Below are positions 52,058 through 60,152 of a stretch of DNA of 64,000 nt, piece after piece (position 1 is the stretch's first letter; the number at the start of each line of letters is the position of its first letter). The translations under genes and the position numbers were made by a program. The stretch is from contig NZ_JAJOMB010000001.1 in NCBI RefSeq assembly GCF_021129305.1, positions 310,001 to 374,000 on the forward strand, written 5' to 3'. The DNA is from Kineosporia babensis. Lineage in GTDB: Bacteria > Actinomycetota > Actinomycetes > Actinomycetales > Kineosporiaceae. The notes beneath the pieces were generated by a model. The model was given only the letters and a program-made list of their open reading frames with translations. It was not told the origin of the DNA and made no database searches.

Positions 52058-52735
52058 ATGAAGATTCTCGTGGTCCTGACCTCGCACGACCAGCTCGGCG
52101 ACACGGGCAAGAAGACCGGTTTCTGGCTCGAGGAGCTGGCCGCCCCCTACTACCGGCTGAAGGCCGCCGGCGCCGAGATCACCCTGGCCTCACCCAAGGG
52201 CGGACAGCCGCCGCTGGACCCGAAGAGCAACGAGCCCGACGCCCAGACCGAGGACACCCGCCGGTTCGAGGCCGACGCCGAGGCCACCGCCGCCCTCGCC
52301 GACACCAAGGTGCTGGCCACCCTGGACGTCGCCGACTACGACGCGGTGTTCTACCCCGGCGGTCACGGCCCGCTGTGGGACCTGGCCGAGGATCAGAACT
52401 CGATCAACCTGATCCAGGACACGATCCGGGCCGGCAAGCCCGCCGCCCTGGTCTGCCACGCCCCCGGGGTGCTGCGGCACGTGCTCAACGAGGACGGGAC
52501 GCCGCTGGTCCAGGGCAAGCAGGTCACCGGCTTCACCAACTCCGAGGAAGCCGCGGTCGGCCTGACCGAGATCGTGCCGTTCCTGGTCGAGGACGAGCTC
52601 ACCGCCAAGGGCGGGCTGTACTCCAAGGGCCCGGACTGGGGCTCGTACGTGCTGCAGGACGGCCTGCTGATCACCGGGCAGAACCCGGGCTCGTCCGCGG
52701 CCACCGCGGACGCGCTGGTCAAGGCCCTGAGCTGA
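52058..52735 (+). CDS. DJ-1/PfpI family protein (Hsp31/glyoxalase III-like)
   Basis: A 225-residue class I glutamine amidotransferase-like protein. KPAALVCHAPGVLRHV holds the nucleophilic C133 and its His, GFWLEELAAPYYRL the supporting Glu, and DYDAVFYPGGHGPLWDL the oxyanion loop. The start MKILVVLTSHDQLGDTGKKT and length fit the type-1 glutamine amidotransferase/Hsp31-like group that detoxifies methylglyoxal or repairs glycation. It is cotranscribed with a TetR regulator 18 bp downstream, and the operator lies just before its ATG. Confidence 0.9.
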   Translation: MKILVVLTSHDQLGDTGKKTGFWLEELAAPYYRLKAAGAEITLASPKGGQPPLDPKSNEPDAQTEDTRRFEADAEATAALADTKVLATLDVADYDAVFYPGGHGPLWDLAEDQNSINLIQDTIRAGKPAALVCHAPGVLRHVLNEDGTPLVQGKQVTGFTNSEEAAVGLTEIVPFLVEDELTAKGGLYSKGPDWGSYVLQDGLLITGQNPGSSAATADALVKALS

Positions 52736-52753
52736 GCCTCGTACCCTGACGCC

Positions 52754-53347
52754 ATGAGCCCCCGACGCCCCGATCAGGACACCCGAGCCAAGCTGCTCGA
52801 GGCGGCCGAGCGGATCTTCGCGACCAAGGGCTACGCCGCGGTCGGGATCAACGAGGTGCTCTCCAGCGTCGGGGTGCCGAAAGGCTCGTTCTACCACTAC
52901 TTCGGCTCCAAGGACGCGTTCGGCGAGGCCGTGATCCAGCGGTACTTCGAGCACTACCTGCTCGAGATCGACCGGATCATGGCCCGCGCCGAGCTGAGCT
53001 GGGGCGAGCGGCTGCTGGCCTACTGGGAGAACTGGCGGGCCACCCAGGGCCTGGACGACTGCCAAGGGCGTTGCCTGGCAGTGAAACTCGGCGCCGAGGT
53101 GGCCGACATGTCCGAGCCGATGCGGCTGGCCCTCAAGGCCGGCACCACCGAGGTGGTCGACCGGCTGGAGAAGGCCGTGCTCGGGGGCCTGGCGGACGGT
53201 TCGCTCAAGTCGCCCGGCGAACCCCGGGCGACGGCCCAGTCGCTGTACGAGCTGTGGCTGGGTGCCAGCGTGCTGGCCAAGGTGCACCGCAGCCTCGAAC
53301 CGATGGACAACGCCACCCTGGTCACCCGGCATCTCCTCGGTCTGTGA
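52754..53347 (+). CDS. TetR-family regulator (AcuR/NemR-like)
   Basis: A 197-residue TetR protein. LLEAAERIFATKGYAAVGINEVLSSVGVPKGSFYHYFGSKDAFGEAVI is the HTH. DDCQGRCLAVKLGAEVADMSEPMR in the ligand domain carries a Cys pair in the region where AcuR- and NemR-like regulators sense electrophiles. It lies 18 bp after the DJ-1 gene, so it should autoregulate through the dyad at 52032. The inducer is probably a reactive aldehyde; this is inferred. Confidence 0.92.
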   Translation: MSPRRPDQDTRAKLLEAAERIFATKGYAAVGINEVLSSVGVPKGSFYHYFGSKDAFGEAVIQRYFEHYLLEIDRIMARAELSWGERLLAYWENWRATQGLDDCQGRCLAVKLGAEVADMSEPMRLALKAGTTEVVDRLEKAVLGGLADGSLKSPGEPRATAQSLYELWLGASVLAKVHRSLEPMDNATLVTRHLLGL

Positions 53348-53355
53348 AAATGAAG

Positions 53356-53429
53356 TGCCCGTAGAGGGATTTGAACCCCCAACTTCTGCATTCTGAGTAC
53401 AGCGCCTCTACCGGTTGGGCCATACGGGC
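53356..53429 (-). tRNA. Atypical tRNA with CAG (Leu) anticodon and short variable loop
   Basis: The minus strand folds into a cloverleaf: acceptor GCCCGTA with TACGGGC, anticodon stem CTGTA/TGCAG with loop CTCAGAA, and T-arm GGGGG-TTCAAAT-CCCTC. The anticodon reads CAG, which is leucine, yet the variable loop is only 5 nt, whereas true tRNA-Leu has a long arm. No CCA is encoded. The D-arm is also unusual (GCC ... GGC). It may not be charged with leucine. Confidence 0.75.
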
Positions 53430-53430
53430 G

Positions 53431-53503
53431 CACGGGTGGAGGGACTTGAACCCCCAGCACACGGGTTTGGAATCCGTTGCTCTGCCAATTGAGCTACACC
53501 CGT
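53431..53503 (-). tRNA. tRNA-Trp-like (CCA anticodon)
   Basis: Minus-strand cloverleaf: acceptor ACGGGTG with CACCCGT, D-arm GCTC-GAGC, anticodon loop TTCCAAA (CCA, Trp) on a stem with an A-C mismatch at its top, T-arm GGGGG-TTCAAGT-CCCTC. No CCA is encoded. It lies one base upstream of the CAG tRNA, and their T-arms are almost the same, so they are cotranscribed and perhaps related by duplication. Confidence 0.75.
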
Positions 53504-53522
53504 AGGTCGTGCTCGGCGCACG

Positions 53523-53560
53523 AAAAAGGCGCCGCTTCCGGACGATCCGGAGCGGCGCCT
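53523..53560 (-). terminator. Minus-strand terminator with T5 tail
   Basis: AGGCGCCGCTTCCGG (53527-53541) pairs with CCGGAGCGGCGCCT (53547-53560), with one bulge. On the minus strand the stem is followed by TTTTTC. It ends the transcript that comes through the racemase and small ORF, upstream of the tRNA pair. Confidence 0.85.
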
Positions 53561-53584
53561 GCGTCGGACGCTGAGATCAGCGCA

Positions 53585-53656
53585 TCACGAAGGTAGCTCC
53601 GGCCAGGGCAGACGCCAGCTGGTAAGTCGGAGCGACAGCAGGGTGGTGATGTTCAT
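53585..53656 (-). CDS. Candidate 23-aa peptide ORF
   Basis: ATG 53656 has AGGAG 7 nt upstream and opens a 23-codon frame (MNITTLLSLRLTSW, then RLPWPELPS) that stops 25 bp before a strong terminator. A good ribosome binding site and a terminator around a tiny frame suggest a real small gene, though chance is possible. It may be in the racemase transcript (81-bp gap). No known peptide family is recognised. Confidence 0.38.
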   Translation of the reverse strand: MNITTLLSLRLTSWRLPWPELPS

Positions 53657-53737
53657 CGTTCCGGCTCCTCTCGGGCTTCTGGTCGGCGGTGCGGTGATGA
53701 GCATGCCAGGTCGGCAACGACTTTGGCGAGGGATTAA

Positions 53738-54457
53738 TCAGAGCGCGGCCACCGGCCGGGGAATCTGCGGGGCCAGGGCCAGCTCGACCGCGGCCTCGAT
53801 GTGCAGGCGGGTGGTCGGGAAGGACGGCACCGGGCAGTCGGCCGGCGAGATCAGCAGCTCGATCTCGGTGCAGCCGAGGATCACGCCCTCGGCACCCCGT
53901 TCGGCCAGGCGGGTGATGATCTCGCGGTAGGCCTGCCGTGATTCTTCCCGGATGATGCCGACGCACAGCTCCTCGAAGATCACCGAGTGCACCAGCGCCC
54001 GCTCCTCGGCCGAGGGCACCAGCACCTCCAGGCCGTGCGTGGCCAGGCGGTCGCGGTAGAAGTCCTGCTCCATGGTGAAGGCAGTGCCGAGCAGGGCGAC
54101 CTTGCGCACACCCCGGGCCTGGACCGCCCGGGCCGTGGTGTCGGCCAGATGCAGCAGCGGCACGGTGATCGCGGCGGCCACCTGGTCGGCCACCTTGTGC
54201 ATGGTGTTCGTGCAGATCAGAACCATGTCGGCGCCGGCCGCCTGAAGGTTGCGGGCCTGTTCGGCGAGCACCCGTCCGGCCTCGTCCCACTGCCCGGCGC
54301 GCTGTAGTTGGCCGATCTCGGCGAAGTCCACCGAGGCCAGCACCAGGCGTGCCGAGTGCAGCCCGCCCAGACGCGCGGCGACCAGCTCGTTGGCGATCCG
54401 GTAGTACTCCACCGTGGACTGCCAGCTCATTCCGCCGAGCAAACCGATCGTCTGCAT
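53738..54457 (-). CDS. Aspartate/glutamate racemase family protein
   Basis: A 239-residue cofactor-independent racemase. GLLGGMSWQSTVEYYRIANEL opens the fold, VLICTNTMHKVADQV carries the first catalytic Cys and EGVILGCTEIELLIS the second. This matches aspartate racemase (YgeA-like) more than MurI. Start ATG 54457 has AGGAGG 6 nt upstream. It is divergent from a LysR gene, a common control arrangement. Confidence 0.92.
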   Translation of the reverse strand: MQTIGLLGGMSWQSTVEYYRIANELVAARLGGLHSARLVLASVDFAEIGQLQRAGQWDEAGRVLAEQARNLQAAGADMVLICTNTMHKVADQVAAAITVPLLHLADTTARAVQARGVRKVALLGTAFTMEQDFYRDRLATHGLEVLVPSAEERALVHSVIFEELCVGIIREESRQAYREIITRLAERGAEGVILGCTEIELLISPADCPVPSFPTTRLHIEAAVELALAPQIPRPVAAL

Positions 54458-54585
54458 GTGACGCCTCCTCAGGTGATCTCCTTCTTCACCGTCGCGCAAC
54501 AAGGACCCTGCCGCAAGAACGACTTGGTTCCAGTGACGCCCAAGCTCAGCTTTGGTTTCCGCGCCGGGTGTGGGTGAATGGGGGC

Positions 54586-55605
54586 ATGGCTGGAATTGCG
54601 GACGACGAGGAGTTCGTGGGGCACCGTCACGCCCCCGAGCCGGTGGAGGCCTCGGCGGATCCGGCCGAGACCGACCAGGAGCCGGAGCGCTCGGTGCTGG
54701 GCGAGGCCGGGAGCACGGCCAAGCTCGACCCTCGGCGCCTGCTGGTGTTCCGCGAGGTGGCGCATTCCGGCTCGATGGCAGCCGCGGCCCGCGAGCTGGG
54801 CTGGACCCAGCCGGCGGTCAGCCAGCACATCCGCAAGCTGGAGAAGGACCTCGGGCTGGCGCTGATCACCCGGGTCGGGCGCGGCATCGCCCTGACCGAT
54901 CCCGGGCAACTGCTGCTGCGCCATGCCGATGCCATCGATGCTCGCCTGGAGGCCGCCGGTGAGGCCCTGGCCGATCTGGCCCGGCGTCGCACCGGGCGGG
55001 TCCGGATCGCGGCCTTCCCTTCCGCCAGCGCCACTTTGGTCTCTACCGCGCTGATGAACCTGAGCGCCGAGCATCCCGGCCTGGACGTGCGGCTCACCCA
55101 GGTGGAGCCGCCCGAGGCGCTGGTTCTGCTGGCCGAGGGGCAGTGCGATCTGGCCGTCGTGTTCGACTATCCGGAAGAGGATTTCGAGCGGGGGCCGCTG
55201 GAGGCGGTGAAGCTGCTGCACGACCCGCTGCACGCGGTGCTCGGGCCGGGTCATCCCCTGGCTCAGCGGGAATCGGTGACGCTGGGCGATCTGGCCGGGC
55301 AGCGCTGGATCGCCGGGTGCGTCTCCTGCCGCAAGCACCTGGTCCGGGAGGCGGTGAAGGCCGGTTTCACGCCCGACATCCGGCACAGCACCGATGATTA
55401 CGTGGTGGTGCAGGCGCTGGTGGCGGCGGGGATCGCGGTGGCGGCGCTGCCGGGAATGGCGTTGAGCGCCAGCCTGAACCCTTCGGTCAAGGTGCTTCCG
55501 CTGGAAGACTATCCAGCGCGTACGGTTTCGGCCGTGCTGGCTCCGAGCAGCCACGGGGTGCCCGCGGTGGAGGCGGTGCTGGAGCAGCTGCGACTGGCGG
55601 TGTAG
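54586..55605 (+). CDS. LysR-family transcriptional regulator
   Basis: A 339-residue LTTR. A Glu/Ala/Pro-rich extension of about 45 residues precedes the HTH (LDPRRLLVFREVAHSGSMAAAARELGWTQPAVSQHIRKLEKDLG). The effector domain follows (RVRIAAFPSASATLVSTALMNLSAEHPGLDVRL and AVVFDY). ATG 54586 is used; the long N-terminal tail is odd for the family, and GTG 54571 is possible. It is divergent from the racemase gene, so it may regulate it. Confidence 0.92.
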   Translation: MAGIADDEEFVGHRHAPEPVEASADPAETDQEPERSVLGEAGSTAKLDPRRLLVFREVAHSGSMAAAARELGWTQPAVSQHIRKLEKDLGLALITRVGRGIALTDPGQLLLRHADAIDARLEAAGEALADLARRRTGRVRIAAFPSASATLVSTALMNLSAEHPGLDVRLTQVEPPEALVLLAEGQCDLAVVFDYPEEDFERGPLEAVKLLHDPLHAVLGPGHPLAQRESVTLGDLAGQRWIAGCVSCRKHLVREAVKAGFTPDIRHSTDDYVVVQALVAAGIAVAALPGMALSASLNPSVKVLPLEDYPARTVSAVLAPSSHGVPAVEAVLEQLRLAV

Positions 55606-55621
55606 CCCTCGGGTTCGGGCT

Positions 55622-56218
55622 TCAGTTCGGGCGGATGCCGGCCAGGGCCAGTTCGGTGAGCCGGGCGGCCTCGGGGCCCGGGTCGGGGTGCGTCTCGGTG
55701 GCCAGCGAGACAGCGTTGACCAGGGTCAGCAGGTCGCAAGAGGCCACGTCCAGGCGCACGCCACCGTCCTGCTGAGCCCGCTGCAGCAGTCGTTCGGCGG
55801 CCTCGCCCAGCATCACGTCGCAGTTGCTGCCGGACGGAGTGCCGGTGCGGGCGACATTCACCAGCAGGGCCGAGGCCAGGCCGCGACTGGTCGCGCCGTA
55901 GAACGCGACGGCCTTGAGCCAGTCGGCGAGCGCCTCGACCGGCTCCTGCGCCCCGGCGAGTTCTTCGGCCCGGCGGCAGAGCATCTCCACCTGATCGTGA
56001 AAGACCGCGTCGAACAAGGCCCATCGGGTGGGGAAGTGCCGGTGCAGGGTGGCCGAGCCGACCCCGGCCTTACGCGCGATCTCCTCCAGCGAGGCGCGGG
56101 CGCCCGCGCGGGCTATCTCCACCTCAGCGGCCGCCACGATCTGGTCGTAGTTGCGACGGGCGTCGGCCCGCTTCGGCCGGGCCGGGCGCCGCGCGACGAC
56201 CTCTTGCTGCACATCCAC
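55622..56218 (-). CDS. TetR-family transcriptional regulator
   Basis: A 198-residue TetR protein starting at GTG 56218 with an Arg-rich N-terminus. IVAAAEVEIARAGARASLEEIARKAGVGSATLHRHFPTRWALFDAVF is the HTH. The ligand domain is helical (LADWLKAVAFYGATSRGLASALLV). It is divergent from the SDR gene; CCCCACTT dyads in the gap are its likely operators. Confidence 0.92.
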   Translation of the reverse strand: MDVQQEVVARRPARPKRADARRNYDQIVAAAEVEIARAGARASLEEIARKAGVGSATLHRHFPTRWALFDAVFHDQVEMLCRRAEELAGAQEPVEALADWLKAVAFYGATSRGLASALLVNVARTGTPSGSNCDVMLGEAAERLLQRAQQDGGVRLDVASCDLLTLVNAVSLATETHPDPGPEAARLTELALAGIRPN

Positions 56219-56273
56219 GACGGCTCCTAGCTGCTCGATCCGGCCTCCTGCATGGTAACCCGAAACGGGGCCT

Positions 56274-56344
56274 CACCCCACTTCTCATTGACAAGTGGGG
56301 TGGCCCTCCATATCGTCGAACCAAAGCGGGGCCCTACCCCACTT
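56274..56344 (+). promoter_or_regulatory. Promoter and TetR operators of the SDR gene
   Basis: TTGACA (56288-56293) and TATCGT (56311-56316) with exact 17-bp spacing form a near-consensus promoter for the plus strand. Perfect arms CACCCCACTT (56274-56283) and AAGTGGGGTG (56293-56302) flank the -35. A third CCCCACTT lies at 56337-56344 next to the start region. TetR binding would block polymerase. Confidence 0.82.
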
Positions 56345-56367
56345 CGTCGTCCGAGGAGATGCTCGCC

Positions 56368-57264
56368 ATGCGTTCCACCGACCCCAGAACCGTCCTGATC
56401 ACTGGCGCCAGCAGTGGTTTCGGCCGGCTCACCACCGAGACGCTGGCCCGGCGAGGCCATCGGGTCTTCGCCGGCCTGCGCGACCTCGAAGGGCGCAACC
56501 AGCCGGCCGCGGCCGAACTGCGGGCGCTCGCCCAGGCCGAGCAGCTCGATCTGCAGGTGCTCGAGATCGACGTGACCGATGACGCATCGGTGGCCGCAGC
56601 CGTCCTCGATCTGACCGAAACCGCCGGCCGGCTCGACGTGGTGATCAACAACGCGGGCCGGAACTTCGCCGGGCCGCTGGAGGCGTACACCGCGGCCGAG
56701 GCGCAGCAGCAGTTCGAGGTGAACACGCTCGGCGCGCTGCGGGTCAACAACGCCGCCATCCCGTACCTGCGGGCGCAGGGGCACGGCGCCCTGATCCAGG
56801 TCGGCTCACTGAGCGCCTGGCTGACGCCGCCGTTCAACGGGCTCTACGCCGCGAGCAAGGCCGCGTTGCGTTCTCTGACCGAGGCCTGGCATCACGAATT
56901 GGCGCCCTACGGCATCGAATCCGTCATCATCGAGCCGGCGTCCTATCCCACGAACATCGGGGGCAATGCGGCGATGCCCGCCGACCAGGAGCGGCTCGCG
57001 CTCTACGGCGAGACGCTGAACAGCTTCGTCTCCGACATCGTCCGGCATTCCACCGAACAGGCCGATCGCATCGGCCCGGCCAGCCAGGTCAGTGACGCAT
57101 TGGCCACCTTGGTCGAAACACCACAGGGCAAGCGCCCTTTGCGGACTCTGGTCGCCCCGAAGGCACAGTTCTCGGCGATCGAGGCGGTTCACGAGAAGGC
57201 GACCGAGGCTCTCCAGGTCGTCGCGGACGACATGGGGATCGGCGCGTACCTGGCGCTCAGGTAA
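56368..57264 (+). CDS. Short-chain dehydrogenase/reductase
   Basis: A 298-residue classical SDR. TVLITGASSGFGRLTTETLAR (TGxxxGxG), VVINNAGRNFAGPLEAY (NNAG), IQVGSLSAWLTPPFNGLYAASKAAL (Ser, then YxxxK). ATG 56368 is preferred to 56359, because GAGGAG directly abuts the latter but lies 9 nt before the former. It is controlled by the divergent TetR gene. Substrate unknown. Confidence 0.92.
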   Translation: MRSTDPRTVLITGASSGFGRLTTETLARRGHRVFAGLRDLEGRNQPAAAELRALAQAEQLDLQVLEIDVTDDASVAAAVLDLTETAGRLDVVINNAGRNFAGPLEAYTAAEAQQQFEVNTLGALRVNNAAIPYLRAQGHGALIQVGSLSAWLTPPFNGLYAASKAALRSLTEAWHHELAPYGIESVIIEPASYPTNIGGNAAMPADQERLALYGETLNSFVSDIVRHSTEQADRIGPASQVSDALATLVETPQGKRPLRTLVAPKAQFSAIEAVHEKATEALQVVADDMGIGAYLALR

Positions 57265-57752
57265 GAGTGGTCACCGGTGCGGTTCGGCGCTCAATGGAGC
57301 ACGAAGTGCACGGTTTTCCACGGCAGGGGGTGGGCGGCTGGATCCGGCGACACCCGCGGGGTCCGGCCGGCCCGAGCTCTCAGAACGAGAGCTGCGAAGC
57401 GTTCAAGCGAAATAATCGGCGAGCTGTGCGTCTCACGTGACCACTCATGGTTTCCTCCGTGCTCGCCCCGCCTTTGGGATCGGGCTCCAGCTTTCCCTCT
57501 GGATACGCCTGACTGCAAGACGTAGCCGAAGATCGGGCAGAAGCGGACGCCCGCCCCGGCCCGAAGCGGTCCTGGAACGCTCTTGGCGCGTTGCTGGTGC
57601 CCGTGTGCTGCCGGAGCGGATGCAATCGTTGCAAATGCGGGCGTGGTGGCCCCCGAAGTCGCGGGCCCCGACCCGGGCTGCTGGGATGAGCACGCAAAAG
57701 GCTGGTTCGAGCACGCGGCCCGCAGTGCCGGACGCGGGGATCGGAGTGCAAG
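57265..57752. other. 488-bp gap without recognised gene
   Basis: Several open frames cross this stretch on both strands (for example 57445-57714 minus), but none has a ribosome binding site, family resemblance or consistent codon bias. It holds the promoter for the FAD oxidoreductase gene; I see no repeat or RNA in it. Confidence 0.4.
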
Positions 57753-59354
57753 GTGGAGACCGTTGACGCCGTGGTGATCGGGGCCGGACCGAACGGCCTG
57801 GTCGCCGCTTCCGCGCTGGCCGATGCCGGCTGGGACGTGCTGGTGCTGGAGGCGCAGGACGAGGTGGGCGGCGCGGTGCGCTCGGGCTCGCTCTGGCCGG
57901 AGTCCCCGGAGACCACCTCCGATCTCTTCAGCGCGTTCTACCCCCTTGCGGCAGCCTCCCCGGTGATCCGGCGACTCGGCCTGGAGCAGCACGGCCTTAC
58001 CTGGGTGCAGGCGCCGAACGTGATCGCGCATGTCGGCGGCCCCGAAGAAGAGACCTGCGCCGTGATCCACCGCGACCCGGCCGCCACTGCCGCCGCCCTG
58101 GACCAGGACCACCCGGGCGACGGAGAGACCTGGCTGAAGCTGCACGAGCAGTGGAAGCGGGTGCGTGAGCCCCTCCTGGAGGCCTTGTTCACCCCCTTCC
58201 CGCCCGTACGCTCCGGGGGCAAGTTGCTCTGGCGCGCAGGCACCCGCGACACCCTGGAACTGGCCCGGATCGCCGCTGCGCCGGTGATCCGGCTGACCCA
58301 GGAGTGGTTCGGCGGCGAGCACGGCAAGTTGCTGGTCTCCGGCAATGCCATGCACGCCGACGTGCCGATGGAGGCCCCCGGCAGCGGTTTGTTCGGCTGG
58401 CTGCTGGTGATGCTTGCCCAGGACGTCGGATTCCCGGTCCCCCAGGGCGGCTCGGGCATGTTGTCGCAGGCGATGGCCCACCGAGCGCGCTCCGCCGGGG
58501 CACGCATCGACACGGGCGAGAACGTGGTGGACGTGGTGGTGCGCGGCGGTCGGGCCACCGGGGTACGGACGGCGTCGGGCCGCGAGGTCTCGGCCCGCCG
58601 GGCGGTGCTGGCCGATGTGGACGCGCCGCGCCTGTTCAACGACCTGGTCGGCACCGAGCACCTTCCGGCCCGGCTGCGCCAGGATCTGAACCGGTTCGAG
58701 TGGGACCTGCCCACGGTGAAGGTGAACTGGCTGGTCGAGGGCGGGATCCCGTGGAAGGCCGAGGCCGCCCGCCGGGCCGGCACCGTGCACTACGGCACCG
58801 ACCTGTCCGGCCTGTCCCGCTGGTCGAGCGATCTGGCCTCGAACCGCGAGCCCGACGAGGTTTTCGCCCTGCTCGGCCAGATGACCACCGCCGACCCCAG
58901 CCGCTCCCCGGCCGGCACCGAGAGCGTCTGGGCCTACACCCATCTACCCCGGCACCGCCACGACACCCCGCACGCTGCCCAGGTCGCCGAGGCCATGGAA
59001 GAGACCCTCGATCGCCTGGCCCCCGGCTTCCGCAGCCAGGTCCGTCACCGCACCGTGCAGCATCCCGCCGATCTGGAGGCGGCCGACGGCAACCTGCGCC
59101 ACGGCGCCATCAACGGGGGCACCGCCCAGCTGCACCAGCAACTGGTCTTCCGCCCCGCCACCGGCCTCGGCCGCCCCGAGACCGTCGTCGACGGCCTTTA
59201 CCTGGCCAGCGCGGCTACCCACCCGGGCGGTGGGGTGCACGGCGCTTGTGGGTGGATCGCGGCTCGCTCGGCGTTGGCGGCCGAAGGCCGGATGGGCAAG
59301 CCGGTTCAGGCGGTGCGCAAGGCGGCCATGCGCAAGATCTACGGCTCGTCCTGA
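57753..59354 (+). CDS. Phytoene dehydrogenase-related FAD oxidoreductase
   Basis: A 533-residue flavoprotein starting at GTG 57753. AVVIGAGPNGLVAASALADAGWDVLVLEAQDEVGG is the dinucleotide-binding fold, and VPQGGSGMLSQAMAHRARSAGARIDTG and LYLASAATHPGGGVHGACGWIAA are the typical blocks near substrate and FAD in the CrtI/NAD(P)/FAD oxidoreductase group. Carotenoid partners (crtB, crtE) are absent nearby, so desaturation of a carotenoid is not implied. Monocistronic. Confidence 0.9.
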   Translation: METVDAVVIGAGPNGLVAASALADAGWDVLVLEAQDEVGGAVRSGSLWPESPETTSDLFSAFYPLAAASPVIRRLGLEQHGLTWVQAPNVIAHVGGPEEETCAVIHRDPAATAAALDQDHPGDGETWLKLHEQWKRVREPLLEALFTPFPPVRSGGKLLWRAGTRDTLELARIAAAPVIRLTQEWFGGEHGKLLVSGNAMHADVPMEAPGSGLFGWLLVMLAQDVGFPVPQGGSGMLSQAMAHRARSAGARIDTGENVVDVVVRGGRATGVRTASGREVSARRAVLADVDAPRLFNDLVGTEHLPARLRQDLNRFEWDLPTVKVNWLVEGGIPWKAEAARRAGTVHYGTDLSGLSRWSSDLASNREPDEVFALLGQMTTADPSRSPAGTESVWAYTHLPRHRHDTPHAAQVAEAMEETLDRLAPGFRSQVRHRTVQHPADLEAADGNLRHGAINGGTAQLHQQLVFRPATGLGRPETVVDGLYLASAATHPGGGVHGACGWIAARSALAAEGRMGKPVQAVRKAAMRKIYGSS

Positions 59355-59681
59355 CTGCGCCGCCTCTGACGGCAGCCCTCGGCAGATCTGATTGAAGACG
59401 TTGCTGAGTCGCCTTGGGCGGTGGGCTCGGAAGACCTCGCGATGCGTACCCCCGGCCCACCCGGTACCAGGTGTACACGTTTCGGGTGCCCCTGCTCTCC
59501 CGCACCTTTGGCGATCCGGCCGACACAGGCAGCCTGGCCGGCACGGGCAGCCCGGCCGGTGCGGACCGGATCGGGCCCGGTCGATCGGAGAGGCCCATCC
59601 TGGACAAAGAGGTCTTTACGAGCGGCTCCGGGCGGCCTACCGTCCTTGAGGACGAGGGCGTCGCGCGGGAGGAACCACGTG
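59355..59681. other. 327-bp stretch, possible decayed start of the MadS-like gene
   Basis: No intact gene. A short frame around 59580-59645 reads GLYERLRAAYRP before a stop, which could be part of the kinase N-terminus in another frame, but this is weak. Nothing else is recognised. Confidence 0.35.
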
Positions 59682-60102
59682 TGCTGAGCTCACCTGGACG
59701 TCGTGACGCCGGTACCCGGATCGTCAACGCCCTGCGCCATACCCGGTGCCTGGCGCTGGACGACCGCTCCGAGCAGCTCACCGCCGAAGCCTCGCGGCAC
59801 GCAACCGATCTGGCCGAGCGCAGCCAGGAACTGCAGAGCGCCCAGCAGCTGCTGAGCGCCGCCCTCGACCGGACACCCTCGACGCCGAGCGCCATCGCAT
59901 CGCCCGCGTACCGCACGTCAGCGTCACTCAGTACGTGCTGTCGGCGGGCCTGGTAGAGGTGGCGCGATCCGAGGCGCACAGCGCCGGTCCGGACAACGTG
60001 GTCAAGCGCCTGGTGGCCGCCAAAGGCCTTACCCAGCATGCAGTTGAGCAGCTGCGATCTACGCGCCGCGCTCCCACCTGGTGGGGTCCGCACCGAGGTT
60101 AA
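59682..60102 (+). pseudogene. Remnant of a MadS-like sensor histidine kinase
   Basis: One frame reads RSEQLTAEASRHATDLAERS, then QELQSAQQLLSAALDR, to about 59875, a kinase signalling helix. The match continues in the frame one base back: LDAERHRIARVPHVSVTQYV, LSAGLVEVARSEA and KRLVAAKGLTQHAVEQLRS. This parallels MadS-type HisKA_3 dimerisation helices (ERHRIARELHDSVTQYVLSAG). The frameshift and changes just before the phospho-His, plus the missing ATPase domain and N-terminal sensor, mark a dead gene. It stands where the kinase partner of the next gene is expected. Confidence 0.68.
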
Positions 60103-60152
60103 AGTCCCACTGCCAGTGCCGGAGAAACCGCTGAGGATCAGGAGGATCCGCA

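Noticed and set aside
53577-53670. An alternative minus-strand frame over the small peptide ORF (ending SALAGATFVMR)
   Set aside because: The peptide looks attractive, but no ATG, GTG or TTG lies at its beginning; the ribosome binding site serves the other frame.
57445-57714. An 89-codon minus-strand frame in the gap before the FAD oxidoreductase
   Set aside because: Arg/Pro-rich product without start signals or family resemblance.
57291-58943. A 550-codon minus-strand frame opposite the FAD oxidoreductase
   Set aside because: Composition is typical of a shadow frame and the plus strand has a clear dinucleotide-binding motif.
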